A DNA stretch of 53,520 nucleotides from NCBI GenBank assembly GCA_016291185.1, contig JAEFAI010000017.1:1-53520 (forward strand). The letters are read 5' to 3'. Below the pieces are notes generated by a model. That model ran no database searches. It saw only the letters and a program-made list of their open reading frames with translations, and was not told the DNA's origin. Positions 41,503 to 50,222 of the stretch are shown here, one piece after another. The first letter of the stretch is position 1; each line of letters begins with the position of its first letter. The stretch is from Bacteroidales bacterium (GTDB lineage Bacteria > Bacteroidota > Bacteroidia > Bacteroidales > UBA932). Position numbers and translations under genes: made by a program.

Positions 41503-43028
41503 ACTTCATGCAGGCCAAGCTCAGAAGCGTGCTGCCGCATGAAGGCATCCGCCTCCTCGAAATTATTCCCAATGATTCCGTCCAGGATGGCCTCCTTGAC
41601 CATCTCCTTGATCTGACCGATCTGCCGGCACGGCGGCACGCCATACACCTGCATGACGTACTCCCCGTCGATCGGGTTCTTGAAATTGCGGATGGCGTCC
41701 TTCGCCTCCACCTCCACGAGCTTGCGCGCGACGAGCTCGAAATTCGCGCGGATGCGCGCCACCTTCGCCTCGTTCTTCGAGGTGATGTCGGCGTTGCAGA
41801 GGAGCATCAGGTCGTCGATGTCGTCGCCGGCGTCGAACAGGAGCCGGCGCACGGCGCTGTCCGTAACCTCGTCGTCCACCAGCGCGATGGGCCGCAGATG
41901 CAGCCGCACGAGCTTCTGGACATACTTCATCTCGTCGAGCGGCAGGCGCAGGCGGTCGAAGATCTTCGGTACCATCCGGGCACCCACGACCTCGTGGCCG
42001 TGGAAGGTCCAGCCGACGGCCGGATCGTAGCGCTTGCTGGCCGGCTTGCCGATATCATGCAGTAAAGCGGCCCAACGCAGCCAAAGCCCTTCGTGCTTTG
42101 GCTCCGCTGAATGCTCCTTCACCCCCTGCGCCCCCTCAAGGGGGATGGCCGGATAATCGCTATCGCGATCCGGCATTCTCGCGTCAACAGCAGCAATCTG
42201 CGAACGAACAACGTTCGTCAGCACTGCCAAGGAATGGGCGAAATTATCTTTGTGGCCGCGACCGTCCACAGTCTCGACGCCCTTCAGGGCGAGGAGTTCC
42301 GGCAGGACGTGGCCCAGCAGCCCCGCCTCGTCCATGAGGCGGAAAGCCATGGCCGGGTTGTCGGCCGCGAGCATCTTGTTCAGCTCCTCGGCAATTCGCT
42401 CGCAGGAAAGGATACTCAGGCGGTCCGCCATCCGGCGCATCGACTCCATCGACTCAGGAACGATGCGGAACGGGTGCTCCGGCGTGGAAAGCTTGGTCGC
42501 GAAACGCACGGCACGCAGCATCCGGAGCGGGTCGTCGGAATAGGTCGTGTCCGGGTCGAGCGGCGTGCGGATGATGCCGTCATTGAGGTCGCGGATGCCC
42601 CCGAAGGGATCCACCAGCGCCCCGAAGTCCTCCGCCTGCAGCGAGAAGGCCATCGCATTGATGGTGAAATCCCGACGCTGCTGGTCGTCCTCGAGGGTGC
42701 CGTTCTCGACGATGGGCTTGCGCGACTCGCGGCGGTAAGACTCCTTGCGCGCGCCCACGAACTCGACTTCGTCGCCGCGGAAATGCAGCATCGCGGTACC
42801 GAAATTCTTGAAATAGGAGACGTGCTGCTTCGTCTTCTGCCCCACCGCTTTCGCGAAATCGATCCCGCTCCCCTCCACGACGATGTCGATGTCGGCGCGC
42901 GGGCGGCCGAGGAAGCAGTCGCGCACGAACCCGCCGATCACGAACGCACGCACCCCCCGCTCGGCAGCGACTTCGCTGACGATGCGGAAGATCGGACGAT
43001 CCAGGAACTGAGCGGTTATCGTGGACAT
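41499..43028 (-). CDS. CCA tRNA nucleotidyltransferase with HD domain and in-frame insert
   Basis: 509 residues. The N-terminal nucleotidyltransferase motif GGFVRDCFLGRPRADIDI and the later RAVRFATKL helix place it in the class II CCA-adding/poly(A) polymerase family. An HD domain follows (WAALLHDIGKP, FHGHEVVGARM). Between KDNFAHSLAVLTNVV and LWLRWAALLHDIGKP, about 38-40 residues (from about 274 to 314) are inserted where relatives have only a few. The insert is encoded by palindrome-rich DNA. The start overlaps the HsdR-N gene by 13 bp and the stop overlaps xerC by 4 bp. Confidence 0.9.
   Translation of the reverse strand: MSTITAQFLDRPIFRIVSEVAAERGVRAFVIGGFVRDCFLGRPRADIDIVVEGSGIDFAKAVGQKTKQHVSYFKNFGTAMLHFRGDEVEFVGARKESYRRESRKPIVENGTLEDDQQRRDFTINAMAFSLQAEDFGALVDPFGGIRDLNDGIIRTPLDPDTTYSDDPLRMLRAVRFATKLSTPEHPFRIVPESMESMRRMADRLSILSCERIAEELNKMLAADNPAMAFRLMDEAGLLGHVLPELLALKGVETVDGRGHKDNFAHSLAVLTNVVRSQIAAVDARMPDRDSDYPAIPLEGAQGVKEHSAEPKHEGLWLRWAALLHDIGKPASKRYDPAVGWTFHGHEVVGARMVPKIFDRLRLPLDEMKYVQKLVRLHLRPIALVDDEVTDSAVRRLLFDAGDDIDDLMLLCNADITSKNEAKVARIRANFELVARKLVEVEAKDAIRNFKNPIDGEYVMQVYGVPPCRQIGQIKEMVKEAILDGIIGNNFEEADAFMRQHASELGLHEV
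42080..42218 (-). repeat. Palindrome-rich in-frame insert in the CCA gene
   Basis: Four perfect inverted repeats are packed in 139 bp: GCCAAAGC/GCTTTGGC (42080-42102), CCCCCT/AGGGGG (42131-42144), GCCGGAT/ATCCGGC (42148-42174) and ACGAAC/GTTCGT (42204-42218). One arm of the first overlaps codons of the conserved host sequence GLWLRW. The reading frame is kept. Confidence 0.55.
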
Positions 43029-43417
43029 AGCATTTCTTCGTAGCTGGGGATGCGGTCCATCGGGACGAAGCGCTCCCCTTCCAGCCTGTAAAGATACGTC
43101 TTTTTTCCGTTCGTCAGGAACAAATAACGCACGGAAAGCACGGAATTGTACCGCATCGCCTGCTCCACGACGCGCGCATCGATCGCCACGTCAGGGCGTT
43201 TGCACTCTACGACCGCCAGCGGCGCGGCATTCCGGTCATAGACCAGGATATCCGCCCGCCAGGGCTTGGCGCCGAACTTGAACCCCACCTCGCTCATCAT
43301 CAGGTGCTCCGGCACGCCGAACGTGTCACGGAGCTGCACGATAAACCACTGCCGCACCCGTTCCTCGGGTGTGGCAGTGACTTCTCGTTTGCGGAGCGGG
43401 TCCCAGATCTGCTCCAT
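43016..43417 (-). CDS. HsdR N-terminal-like (PD-(D/E)XK) protein
   Basis: 133 residues covering the type I restriction HsdR N-terminal (HSDR_N) fold. ADILVYDRNAAPLAVVECKR carries the Asp and ExK nuclease residues. No helicase, HsdM or HsdS gene is nearby, so it is not a restriction system. Stand-alone copies are common in Bacteroidales and unassigned. It starts 6 bp after araB and overlaps the CCA gene. Confidence 0.85.
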   Translation of the reverse strand: MEQIWDPLRKREVTATPEERVRQWFIVQLRDTFGVPEHLMMSEVGFKFGAKPWRADILVYDRNAAPLAVVECKRPDVAIDARVVEQAMRYNSVLSVRYLFLTNGKKTYLYRLEGERFVPMDRIPSYEEMLCPR

Positions 43418-43423
43418 TGCAAA

Positions 43424-45010
43424 TTATTTCTTGCAGCGCACGGCAGCTTCCTCGATCGGGAAAGCGGCCTTGTAGTTCGCCAGATAGGCCTCGAAGCCGG
43501 CCACGTCTTCCGCGACGGGCGCGATCTCGGAGCCGGTGTTGCCGGCGAACACGACCTCGTCCAGGTAGTCGGGCAGGCTCATGCCGCCACGGTTGTTGAC
43601 CGCGTAAGAGGCCAACAGGGCGATGCCCCAGGCGCCGCCTTCACCGGCCGTCTCCATCACGGAGATCGGCGAGTTCAGAGCGGCAGCGAGGAAGCGCTGG
43701 CCCACGACCGGCGTCTTGAAGAGACCGCCGTGACCCGTGATGCGGTCCACCTTCACCTGCTCCTCGCGGAACAGCACGTCGTTGCCGATCTTCAGCACCG
43801 CGATGGAGCCGTAGAGCTGCGCGCGGAAGAAGTTGGCGAGCGTGAAATTGTCGTTCGCGCCGCGGACAAACAGCGGACGCCCTTCGGCGAAGCCCGTCAC
43901 AGGCTCGCCGGAGACGTAGTTGAACGCCACCAGGCCGCCGCAGTCGGGATCGCCCTCGAGGGCGTGCGTGTAGAGCTTGCCGTAGATGTTGTCATCCTTG
44001 GCGCCCAGCAGTTCCTGGTACTCGCGGATCATCTTCACCCAGGCATTGAGCTCGGACGTACAGTTATTGCAATGGACCATCGCGACGAGGTTCCCGTCCG
44101 GGGTCGTCACGATGTCGATCATCTCGTTGGGCTTGGAGAGTTCCTTCTCCAGGACGATCATCGAGAAGGAGGAAGTGCCGGCGGAAACGTTACCCGTACG
44201 CGGACGGACGGCGTTCGTCGCAACCATACCGGTGCCGGCGTCGCCTTCCGGCGGGCAGAACGGCACGCCGGGCTGCAGGTGGCCCGACACGTCCAGGCGC
44301 GCAGCGCCCGTCTCGGTCAGGCAGCCGGCCGGCTCGCCGGCGGACAGCACCTTCGGCAGGATGTCGTGCAGCTTCCAGCGGTATTTCTTCGGCGCGACGA
44401 GCTTCTCGAACTTCTCGACCATGTCGGCACGGTAGTTCCCCGTCGCCGGATCGATCGGCAGCATGCCGGAGGCGTCACCGACACCCAGCACCTTCTCTCC
44501 GGTCAGCTTCCAGTGGATGTAGCCGGCGAGCGTGGTCAGGTAGCCGATGTTCTCGACATGCGCCTCATCATTCAGGATGGCCTGATAAAGGTGCGAGATG
44601 CTCCAGCGGAGCGGAATGTTATAGACAAAGAGCTTGGAGAGCTCCGCAGCGGCGGGACCAGTGTTGGTGTTGCGCCAGGTGCGGAACGGGGCCAGCAGGT
44701 GGCCTTCCTTGTTGAAGGGCATGTAGCCGTGCATCATCGCGCTGATGCCGATGGCGGCGAGATGTTCGATCTCCACGCCATACTTCTTGCGCACATCCTC
44801 GCGCATATCGGAGTAGCACTGCTGCAGGCCGAACCAGATGACCTCCTTGCTATAGGTCCACAGGCCGTCCACGAGCTGGTTTTCCCACTCGTAGCTGCCC
44901 TGGGCGATGGGGACGTTGTCCTGGTCGATCAGCACCGCCTTGATGCGGGTGGAGCCGAACTCGATGCCGAGGACCGCCTTGCCGGATTCGATGGTTTGCT
45001 TTGCGTCCAT
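43424..45010 (-). CDS. araB: FGGY carbohydrate kinase, probable L-ribulokinase
   Basis: 528 residues of the FGGY family. [16 protein letters not shown] is the N-terminal phosphate loop and the C-domain has [20 protein letters not shown] and [17 protein letters not shown]. The immediate neighbours are L-arabinose isomerase (3 bp upstream) and 4-epimerase, so it should phosphorylate L-ribulose. Its sequence is closer in look to the xylulokinase-like kinases that serve as ribulokinase in Bacteroides than to E. coli AraB, so the symbol rests on context. Confidence 0.85.
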   Translation of the reverse strand: MDAKQTIESGKAVLGIEFGSTRIKAVLIDQDNVPIAQGSYEWENQLVDGLWTYSKEVIWFGLQQCYSDMREDVRKKYGVEIEHLAAIGISAMMHGYMPFNKEGHLLAPFRTWRNTNTGPAAAELSKLFVYNIPLRWSISHLYQAILNDEAHVENIGYLTTLAGYIHWKLTGEKVLGVGDASGMLPIDPATGNYRADMVEKFEKLVAPKKYRWKLHDILPKVLSAGEPAGCLTETGAARLDVSGHLQPGVPFCPPEGDAGTGMVATNAVRPRTGNVSAGTSSFSMIVLEKELSKPNEMIDIVTTPDGNLVAMVHCNNCTSELNAWVKMIREYQELLGAKDDNIYGKLYTHALEGDPDCGGLVAFNYVSGEPVTGFAEGRPLFVRGANDNFTLANFFRAQLYGSIAVLKIGNDVLFREEQVKVDRITGHGGLFKTPVVGQRFLAAALNSPISVMETAGEGGAWGIALLASYAVNNRGGMSLPDYLDEVVFAGNTGSEIAPVAEDVAGFEAYLANYKAAFPIEEAAVRCKK

Positions 45011-45013
45011 AGC

Positions 45014-46552
45014 TTATTTGAGCGCCTTGTTCAGCATGTAGTACACCTCGTTCATCCGGAGCTCCTTCTTGAATTCGGGGATGGTGGTGTTCTTGTTGAT
45101 GTGGACGAACTCGATGCCGGTCATCTCGGCGAAATCATCCCAGTAGTCGGCGGTGATGTCGTAGCTGAACGCGGAGTGGTGCGTGCCGCCGGCCAGGATC
45201 CAGGCGCCGGCGCCGACTTCGAAGGTCGGCTGCGGGACCCAGAGGGCGGAAGCGACGGGGAGCTTGGGCATCGGCTTGGGCTCGATGCACTCCACATCCT
45301 GCGCGATAAGGCGGAAACGGTTGCCGAGGTCCACCACGGTGGCCTTGATGCCGGGGCCGGTCTTGGAGGTGAACACCAGACGGGCGGTCTGCTGCTTGCG
45401 GATACCGATGCCGAGGAAGTGGACCTCGAGCTTCGGCTTGTCGCTCGCGATCATCGGGCAGATCTCGAGCATGTGGCTCTGCAGGCAGGAGCTCTTGTCG
45501 CCGGCGAAGTTCAGCGTGTAGTCCTCGAGGAAGGAGCAGCCCGTCGGCAGGCCCTGGGACATCACCCAGAGGGTGCGGTACAGGCAGGCGGTCTTCCAGT
45601 CGCCTTCGGCGCCGAAGCCGTAGCCCTCCTCCATCAGACGCTGCGAAGCGAGGCCCGGGATCTGGTCAAAGCCGCAGAAGTCCGGAGCGTTGACGTCGGC
45701 GTCGCCAAGGTCGTCGAAGTTGGTGGTGAAGGCCGTAGCGCCCTCGTCCTTCAGGACGCGGCGCAGGGCGATCTCCGCTTTCGCGGAATTGCGCACCTTC
45801 TCCCAGTACACCTGCTCGCCAGACTCGTCGATCTTGATCGTGTAGAGCTTCTTGTACTCCTCCACGAGCGCGTCGGTCTCGGCGTCGGTGACCTTCTTAT
45901 AATACTCCATCAGGGAGGACACCGGGTAGTAGTCCACGTGGTAGCCGAGACGCTGCTCGAACTCCACGCGGTCGCCGTCGGTCACAGCCACGTTGTTCAT
46001 ATTCATACCGAACATCAGGCAGCGGACGTTCTTGGCATCCGCCACGCCGGCGGCCACGCGGGCCCACACGGCGATCTTCTTCTGGGCTTCCTCGCTCTTC
46101 CAGTAGCCGACGACCACCTTGCGCGCCACGCGCATGCGGGTGCAGATGTGGCCGAACTCGATGTCGCCGTGGGCGCTCTGGTTAAGGTTCATAAAGTCCA
46201 TGTCGATCTTGTCCCAGGGAATCTCGGCGTTGTACTGGGTGTGGAAGTGAAGCAGCGGCTTCTCCAGGGCCTGGAGACCCTTGATCCACATCTTGGCCGG
46301 CGAGAAGGTATGCATCCAGGTGATGATACCGACGCACTTGGGATCGTTGTTGGCCGCCTTCATGACGTCCTCGACCTCCTTGCTGCTGTTGGCCGTACCT
46401 TTATATACAATCTTCACAGGGATGTTGCCCGAAGCGTTCAGGCCATCCACCATTTCCTTGGAGTGTCCATCGACGGCGACCACCGCATCCCCGCCATAGA
46501 GGAGCTGCGCACCGGTCACCCACCATAATTCGCAATTTTCAAATGCTTTCAT
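45014..46552 (-). CDS. araA: L-arabinose isomerase
   Basis: 512 residues collinear with AraA. LYGGDAVVAVDGHSKEMVD lies near the start, WMHTFSPAKMWIKGLQAL follows, and EGYGFGAEGDWKTACL and LAGGTHHSAFSYDI carry the metal-binding Glu and His positions. It converts L-arabinose to L-ribulose in the cytosol. It is the middle gene of the D-A-B set, with 14 bp to araD and 3 bp to the kinase. Confidence 0.95.
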   Translation of the reverse strand: MKAFENCELWWVTGAQLLYGGDAVVAVDGHSKEMVDGLNASGNIPVKIVYKGTANSSKEVEDVMKAANNDPKCVGIITWMHTFSPAKMWIKGLQALEKPLLHFHTQYNAEIPWDKIDMDFMNLNQSAHGDIEFGHICTRMRVARKVVVGYWKSEEAQKKIAVWARVAAGVADAKNVRCLMFGMNMNNVAVTDGDRVEFEQRLGYHVDYYPVSSLMEYYKKVTDAETDALVEEYKKLYTIKIDESGEQVYWEKVRNSAKAEIALRRVLKDEGATAFTTNFDDLGDADVNAPDFCGFDQIPGLASQRLMEEGYGFGAEGDWKTACLYRTLWVMSQGLPTGCSFLEDYTLNFAGDKSSCLQSHMLEICPMIASDKPKLEVHFLGIGIRKQQTARLVFTSKTGPGIKATVVDLGNRFRLIAQDVECIEPKPMPKLPVASALWVPQPTFEVGAGAWILAGGTHHSAFSYDITADYWDDFAEMTGIEFVHINKNTTIPEFKKELRMNEVYYMLNKALK

Positions 46553-46566
46553 ATTGTTTCAGTGTC

Positions 46567-47301
46567 TTATTTTTTCTTTTGGCCGTAGTAGGCGTTAGGG
46601 CCATGCTTGCGGCTGTAATGTTTCTCAATCAGGAGTTTATTCATCGACGGGGCGGTCTCCGACTGGTACGGATTCCGCTTCGCGCCGGTGAAGCTGTCGT
46701 TGACCGACAGGGCCACGAAGGCCATCTTGGCCACGGCCTCCAGCACCACGGCGTTGTGCACCGCGTTGTCGGCGTCCGTGCCCCAGGCGAAAGGCCCGTG
46801 GTTCTTGACCAGCACCGCAGGCGTGTCGTCGGGGTTCATCCCCTTGAAACGCTCCACGATGACCTTGCCGGTCTCCTTCTCATATTCGCCGAAGACCTCC
46901 TCCTTGGACATATCCCGCGTGCAGGGGATATCGTCGTGGAAGTAGTCGGCGTGGGTCGTGCCAAGGCTGGGAATATCCCGGCCGGCCTGAGCCCAGGCCG
47001 TGGCGTAGGTCGAGTGCGTGTGCACCACGCCCCCGATGTTCGGGAAAGCCTTGTAGAGCTCCACGTGCGTGGGCGTGTCGGAAGAGGGGTTCAACTCCCC
47101 TTCCACCACCTTGCCGTCCAGATCGACGACGACCATATCGGACGGCTTCATATTGTCATAGCTCACACCGGAGGGCTTGATGACCACCAGCCCGCTCTTG
47201 CGGTCGATGGCGCTCACGTTGCCCCAGGTGAAGATGACAAGGCCGTGCCGGACCAAATCGAGATTGGCCCGGCACACCTTTTCTTTCAGTTCTTCTAACA
47301 T
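46567..47301 (-). CDS. araD: L-ribulose-5-phosphate 4-epimerase
   Basis: 244 residues of the class II aldolase/AraD family. [19 protein letters not shown] and [11 protein letters not shown] are the phosphate-binding segments. [18 protein letters not shown] gives the zinc histidines, with a third in the KNHGPFAWG region. It turns L-ribulose 5-phosphate into D-xylulose 5-phosphate. It lies between the symporter and isomerase genes; the 42-bp gap upstream holds a copy of the 27-bp palindromic repeat. Confidence 0.94.
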   Translation of the reverse strand: MLEELKEKVCRANLDLVRHGLVIFTWGNVSAIDRKSGLVVIKPSGVSYDNMKPSDMVVVDLDGKVVEGELNPSSDTPTHVELYKAFPNIGGVVHTHSTYATAWAQAGRDIPSLGTTHADYFHDDIPCTRDMSKEEVFGEYEKETGKVIVERFKGMNPDDTPAVLVKNHGPFAWGTDADNAVHNAVVLEAVAKMAFVALSVNDSFTGAKRNPYQSETAPSMNKLLIEKHYSRKHGPNAYYGQKKK

Positions 47302-47309
47302 AATTCAGG

Positions 47310-47336
47310 GAGATTCCGGGTCAAGCCCGGAATGAC
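47310..47336 (+). repeat. 27-bp palindromic repeat between symporter and araD
   Basis: Identical over 27 bp and in the same orientation as the copy inside the AlkD-like gene (16512-16538). Arms are ATTCCGGG and CCCGGAAT around TCAAG. It fills most of the 42-bp gap between the two arabinose genes. Confidence 0.85.
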
Positions 47337-47343
47337 TATGATA

Positions 47344-49065
47344 CTACCAGAAGTAAATGTAGAACGCGACCGTGAAGGCCAGGATGATGCAGGTGTGGAT
47401 GATATCCCACGTGCCCCAGGAAGCGCGCGTAGCGGCTTTCTGTTCCGGCGTAGCCGTGCCGAAGCACAGACCCTGCACCTGCTCCTCCTTCGGCTTCGGG
47501 GTCAGCAGGGTGACCACGATGGCGAGGCACACGCAGAAGAGGAACATCCAAACGCAGAAGGCGTACACGTTCAGCTCGTTGAAGATGAAGGTGAACACGT
47601 TGTGCGCCTCCGGATTGAGGATCATGGTGATCAGTCGCGTGAAGCCCAGCACCAGACCCACAATGAGGGTCCACATACCCGCCTTCGGCGAGGTCTTCTT
47701 CCAGCAGATACCGAGGAGGAACACCGCAGCGATGGCCGGGGCCAGGAGGCTCTGGACGCTCTGGATGTAGTTGTACAGGCTCTTGCCCATGCGCTGGATC
47801 ACGAAGATCCACAGCACGCCGAGCACGACCACCACCACCGTGGCGATACGGCCGATCGTGACGAGCTTCTTCTCGTCGGTCTCGGGGTGCTTACGCTTGT
47901 AGATATCAATGGTATAGAGCATGGCGGAGGAGTTGTACAGCGAGGCCAGGGAGCTCATCAGGGCAGCCAGGATACCGCAGATCACGACACCCTTCAGACC
48001 CACCGGCAGGAGGGTGTTGACGAGCATCGGGAAGGCGATGTCCGGGTTGGAGACGGTGCCGTCGGCGTTCACGCCGAGGGCGGTGGCGAGCGTCTGTCCG
48101 ATCTGGGAATCCGGGGTCTTGGTGAGCGCGAAGGCGATCATGCCCGGGATGAGGAACAGGAACACCGGGAGGAGCTTGAGGTAGGCGCCGAAGATGGTAC
48201 CGCGGCGGGCTTCCTTCTGATCCTTGCCGGAGAGAACACGCTGGACGATGAACTGGTCGGTACACCAGTACCAGAAACCGATGATGGCGGAGCCGAAGAG
48301 GGCGCCGTACCACGGGAATTCAGGATCCTGTCCGCTGCGCATCAGGTCGGTCATCGTGTCGCCGTAGTCATTGACAGGCTGGGCGTTGCAGATATCCATC
48401 ATGGCATTCCAGCCGCCGAGTTCGCGCAGACCGAGCCACAGGATGACCAGTGAGCCGATCAGCAGGATCGGCGTCTGCAGGACCGAGGTCTTGAGCACGG
48501 ACTCCATACCGCCGATGACGGTGTAGATGGCGGTGATGATCACGAGGGCCAGGGCGGCCACCCAGAAGTTGATGCCGAGCAGGGTGTTCAGCGCGAGGCC
48601 GCCGGCGAGGACGGTCACGGACACCTTGGTGAGCACGTAGCTGGCGAGGGACAGCCAAGTGAGGATGCCGCGGCTCTCCTTGTTGTAACGCTTCTCGAGG
48701 AACTCAGGCATGGTGTACACCATACTGCGCTCGTAGAACGGCACGAAGACCCAGCCGAGGATGAGGATCATCCATCCCTGGATTTCCCAGTGGGCCTGGG
48801 CCATACCGGCGGAAGCGCCGGTGCCGGCGAGACCGATGAGGTGCTCGGAGCCGATGTTGGAAGCGAAGATGGATGCGCCGATGGCGATCCACGTGGCCGA
48901 ACGGCCGCTCAGGAAATAATCGCCGGATGTCTCTTTCTTTTTACGAGCGACATCCCAGCAAATCCAGATCATCGCGAGGAAGAACAGACCGATGACGATC
49001 CAGTCCCAGGACGCGAGGGAGATGCGGTTCAAATCCGCAGCCTGAAGAGGCAGGAAACTAAACAT
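47344..49065 (-). CDS. Sodium/solute symporter (SSS family), probable L-arabinose importer
   Basis: 573 residues with about 14 hydrophobic helices and no signal peptide. SLASWDWIVIGLFFLAMIWI and DYFLSGRSATWIAIGASIFA are the TM1 and TM2 motifs of SGLT-like proteins, and GFWYWCTDQFIVQRVLSGKD is the characteristic TM7 region. Its place directly upstream of araD-araA-araB points to L-arabinose uptake with sodium, as in B. thetaiotaomicron AraP. Just upstream is a 10-bp triple repeat. Confidence 0.92.
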   Translation of the reverse strand: MFSFLPLQAADLNRISLASWDWIVIGLFFLAMIWICWDVARKKKETSGDYFLSGRSATWIAIGASIFASNIGSEHLIGLAGTGASAGMAQAHWEIQGWMILILGWVFVPFYERSMVYTMPEFLEKRYNKESRGILTWLSLASYVLTKVSVTVLAGGLALNTLLGINFWVAALALVIITAIYTVIGGMESVLKTSVLQTPILLIGSLVILWLGLRELGGWNAMMDICNAQPVNDYGDTMTDLMRSGQDPEFPWYGALFGSAIIGFWYWCTDQFIVQRVLSGKDQKEARRGTIFGAYLKLLPVFLFLIPGMIAFALTKTPDSQIGQTLATALGVNADGTVSNPDIAFPMLVNTLLPVGLKGVVICGILAALMSSLASLYNSSAMLYTIDIYKRKHPETDEKKLVTIGRIATVVVVVLGVLWIFVIQRMGKSLYNYIQSVQSLLAPAIAAVFLLGICWKKTSPKAGMWTLIVGLVLGFTRLITMILNPEAHNVFTFIFNELNVYAFCVWMFLFCVCLAIVVTLLTPKPKEEQVQGLCFGTATPEQKAATRASWGTWDIIHTCIILAFTVAFYIYFW

Positions 49066-49082
49066 ATAACGAATTGGTTTTG

Positions 49083-49112
49083 GTTATTTCACGTTATTTC
49101 ACGTTATTTCAC
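49083..49112. repeat. Three tandem 10-bp units at the galM stop
   Basis: GTTATTTCAC occurs three times in a row. On the minus strand the first unit supplies the last two codons and stop of the epimerase gene, and the extra units fill the gap before the symporter gene. Changes in unit number would alter spacing only. Confidence 0.8.
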
Positions 49113-50189
49113 GCTGAAGGCGAAGACGCAGTGGCTGTGGTAGGTCTCGCCGGGGCGGAGCACCACGGACGGCCACTCAGGCTTGTTGGGGCTGTCGGGA
49201 TAGTGCTGCGTCTCCAGGCAGATGCCCGTGCGCTGCTGGTAAACCACACCGCCCTTGCCGGTCACTGTGCCGTCGAGGAAGTTGCCGCTGTAGACCTGGA
49301 TACCCGGCTCGTCGGTATAGACCTTGAGGTCGATGCCCGTCTGCGGGCAGTAGAGCTCGGCAGCCACCTCGTCCATGCTTCCGTTGGTGTCCAGCACCCA
49401 GTTGTGGTCGTAACCGTTGCCGTTCTTGAGCTGCTCGAACTCAAACTCGGTGATGTGGTCGCCGATCTTGTGGGAGACGGTGAAGTCCATCGGGGTGCCC
49501 TCCACGGGGAGGATCTCGCCGGTGGTCATGTAGGTGTCGTCCACCGGGGTATAGGCGGAGGCGTTCACGTACAGCTCGTCGTCGCAGATGCTGTGGTTCG
49601 CCGGGTCGCCGGACAGGTTGAAGTAGGAGTGGTTGGTCATATTGATGATCGTCGGAGCCGTGGTCGTGGCCTCATAGGCGATATCGATCTGGTTGTCGTC
49701 GGTGAGCGTGTAGGTCACGAAAGCGGTGACCGCGCCCGGGAAATTGTTGTCTCCCTCCGGGGAATCCATACGCAGCTTGATGTGGCGCGCATCGGCCTCC
49801 ACGACCTTGTAGGACTGGTACTGCCAGCCGGTCGGACCGCCGTGCAGGCAGTGACCGAAATTGTTCTTCGGCAGATCGTACTCCACGCCGTCCAGGGTGA
49901 ACTTACCCTGGGCGATGCGGTTCGCGTAGCGGCCGATCGAAGCACCGAAGTCGGTCTGGTTGTTCTCCGGGTAGTAGTCCTCGACCTTGTCGAAGCCCAG
50001 CACCACGTCGCGCTTCACGCCGTCCTTGTCGGGCAGCACGATGGCGGTGATGCGGCCGCCGAAATTGGTCACGGTCACTTCCATACCGGAAGCGTTGCTC
50101 AGTTTGTAAAAACGGTCGCCCTGCTCCTTCGCGCAGGAGAAGGCGGCGACGGCGCAAAGCGCCAGCAGGAGGATTTTATTAGTTTTCAT
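49104..50189 (-). CDS. Aldose 1-epimerase (GalM family), lipoprotein
   Basis: 361 residues with a lipobox signal (LLLALCAVAAFSCAKE). The galactose mutarotase fold is shown by RYANRIAQGKF, the catalytic His region MTNHSYFNLSG, the second His in HCLHGGPTGW and the general base Glu in TGICLETQHYPD. It speeds anomer exchange of released sugars in the periplasm. Placed between GH127 and the symporter, it would supply the transporter with L-arabinose, like araM in B. thetaiotaomicron. Confidence 0.93.
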   Translation of the reverse strand: MKTNKILLLALCAVAAFSCAKEQGDRFYKLSNASGMEVTVTNFGGRITAIVLPDKDGVKRDVVLGFDKVEDYYPENNQTDFGASIGRYANRIAQGKFTLDGVEYDLPKNNFGHCLHGGPTGWQYQSYKVVEADARHIKLRMDSPEGDNNFPGAVTAFVTYTLTDDNQIDIAYEATTTAPTIINMTNHSYFNLSGDPANHSICDDELYVNASAYTPVDDTYMTTGEILPVEGTPMDFTVSHKIGDHITEFEFEQLKNGNGYDHNWVLDTNGSMDEVAAELYCPQTGIDLKVYTDEPGIQVYSGNFLDGTVTGKGGVVYQQRTGICLETQHYPDSPNKPEWPSVVLRPGETYHSHCVFAFSVK

Positions 50190-50195
50190 ATCGTG

Positions 50196-50203
50196 TAAAG
50201 ATA
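50196..50203 (-). promoter_or_regulatory. -7 box (TATCTTTA) of the epimerase gene
   Basis: Seven of eight bases match TAnnTTTG on the minus strand; it ends 6 bases before the ATG. It would give the galM to araB part of the operon its own near-leaderless transcript. Confidence 0.4.
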
Positions 50204-50222
50204 GCTATTTCTCTTGAGAAAG

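Noticed and set aside
43016..43417. Type I restriction-modification system
   Set aside because: Only the HsdR N-terminal domain is present; no helicase, methylase or specificity gene.
43304..46528. A plus-strand open frame of 1074 codons opposite araA and the kinase
   Set aside because: Antisense to two clear enzymes with full motifs, and no domain can be seen in it.
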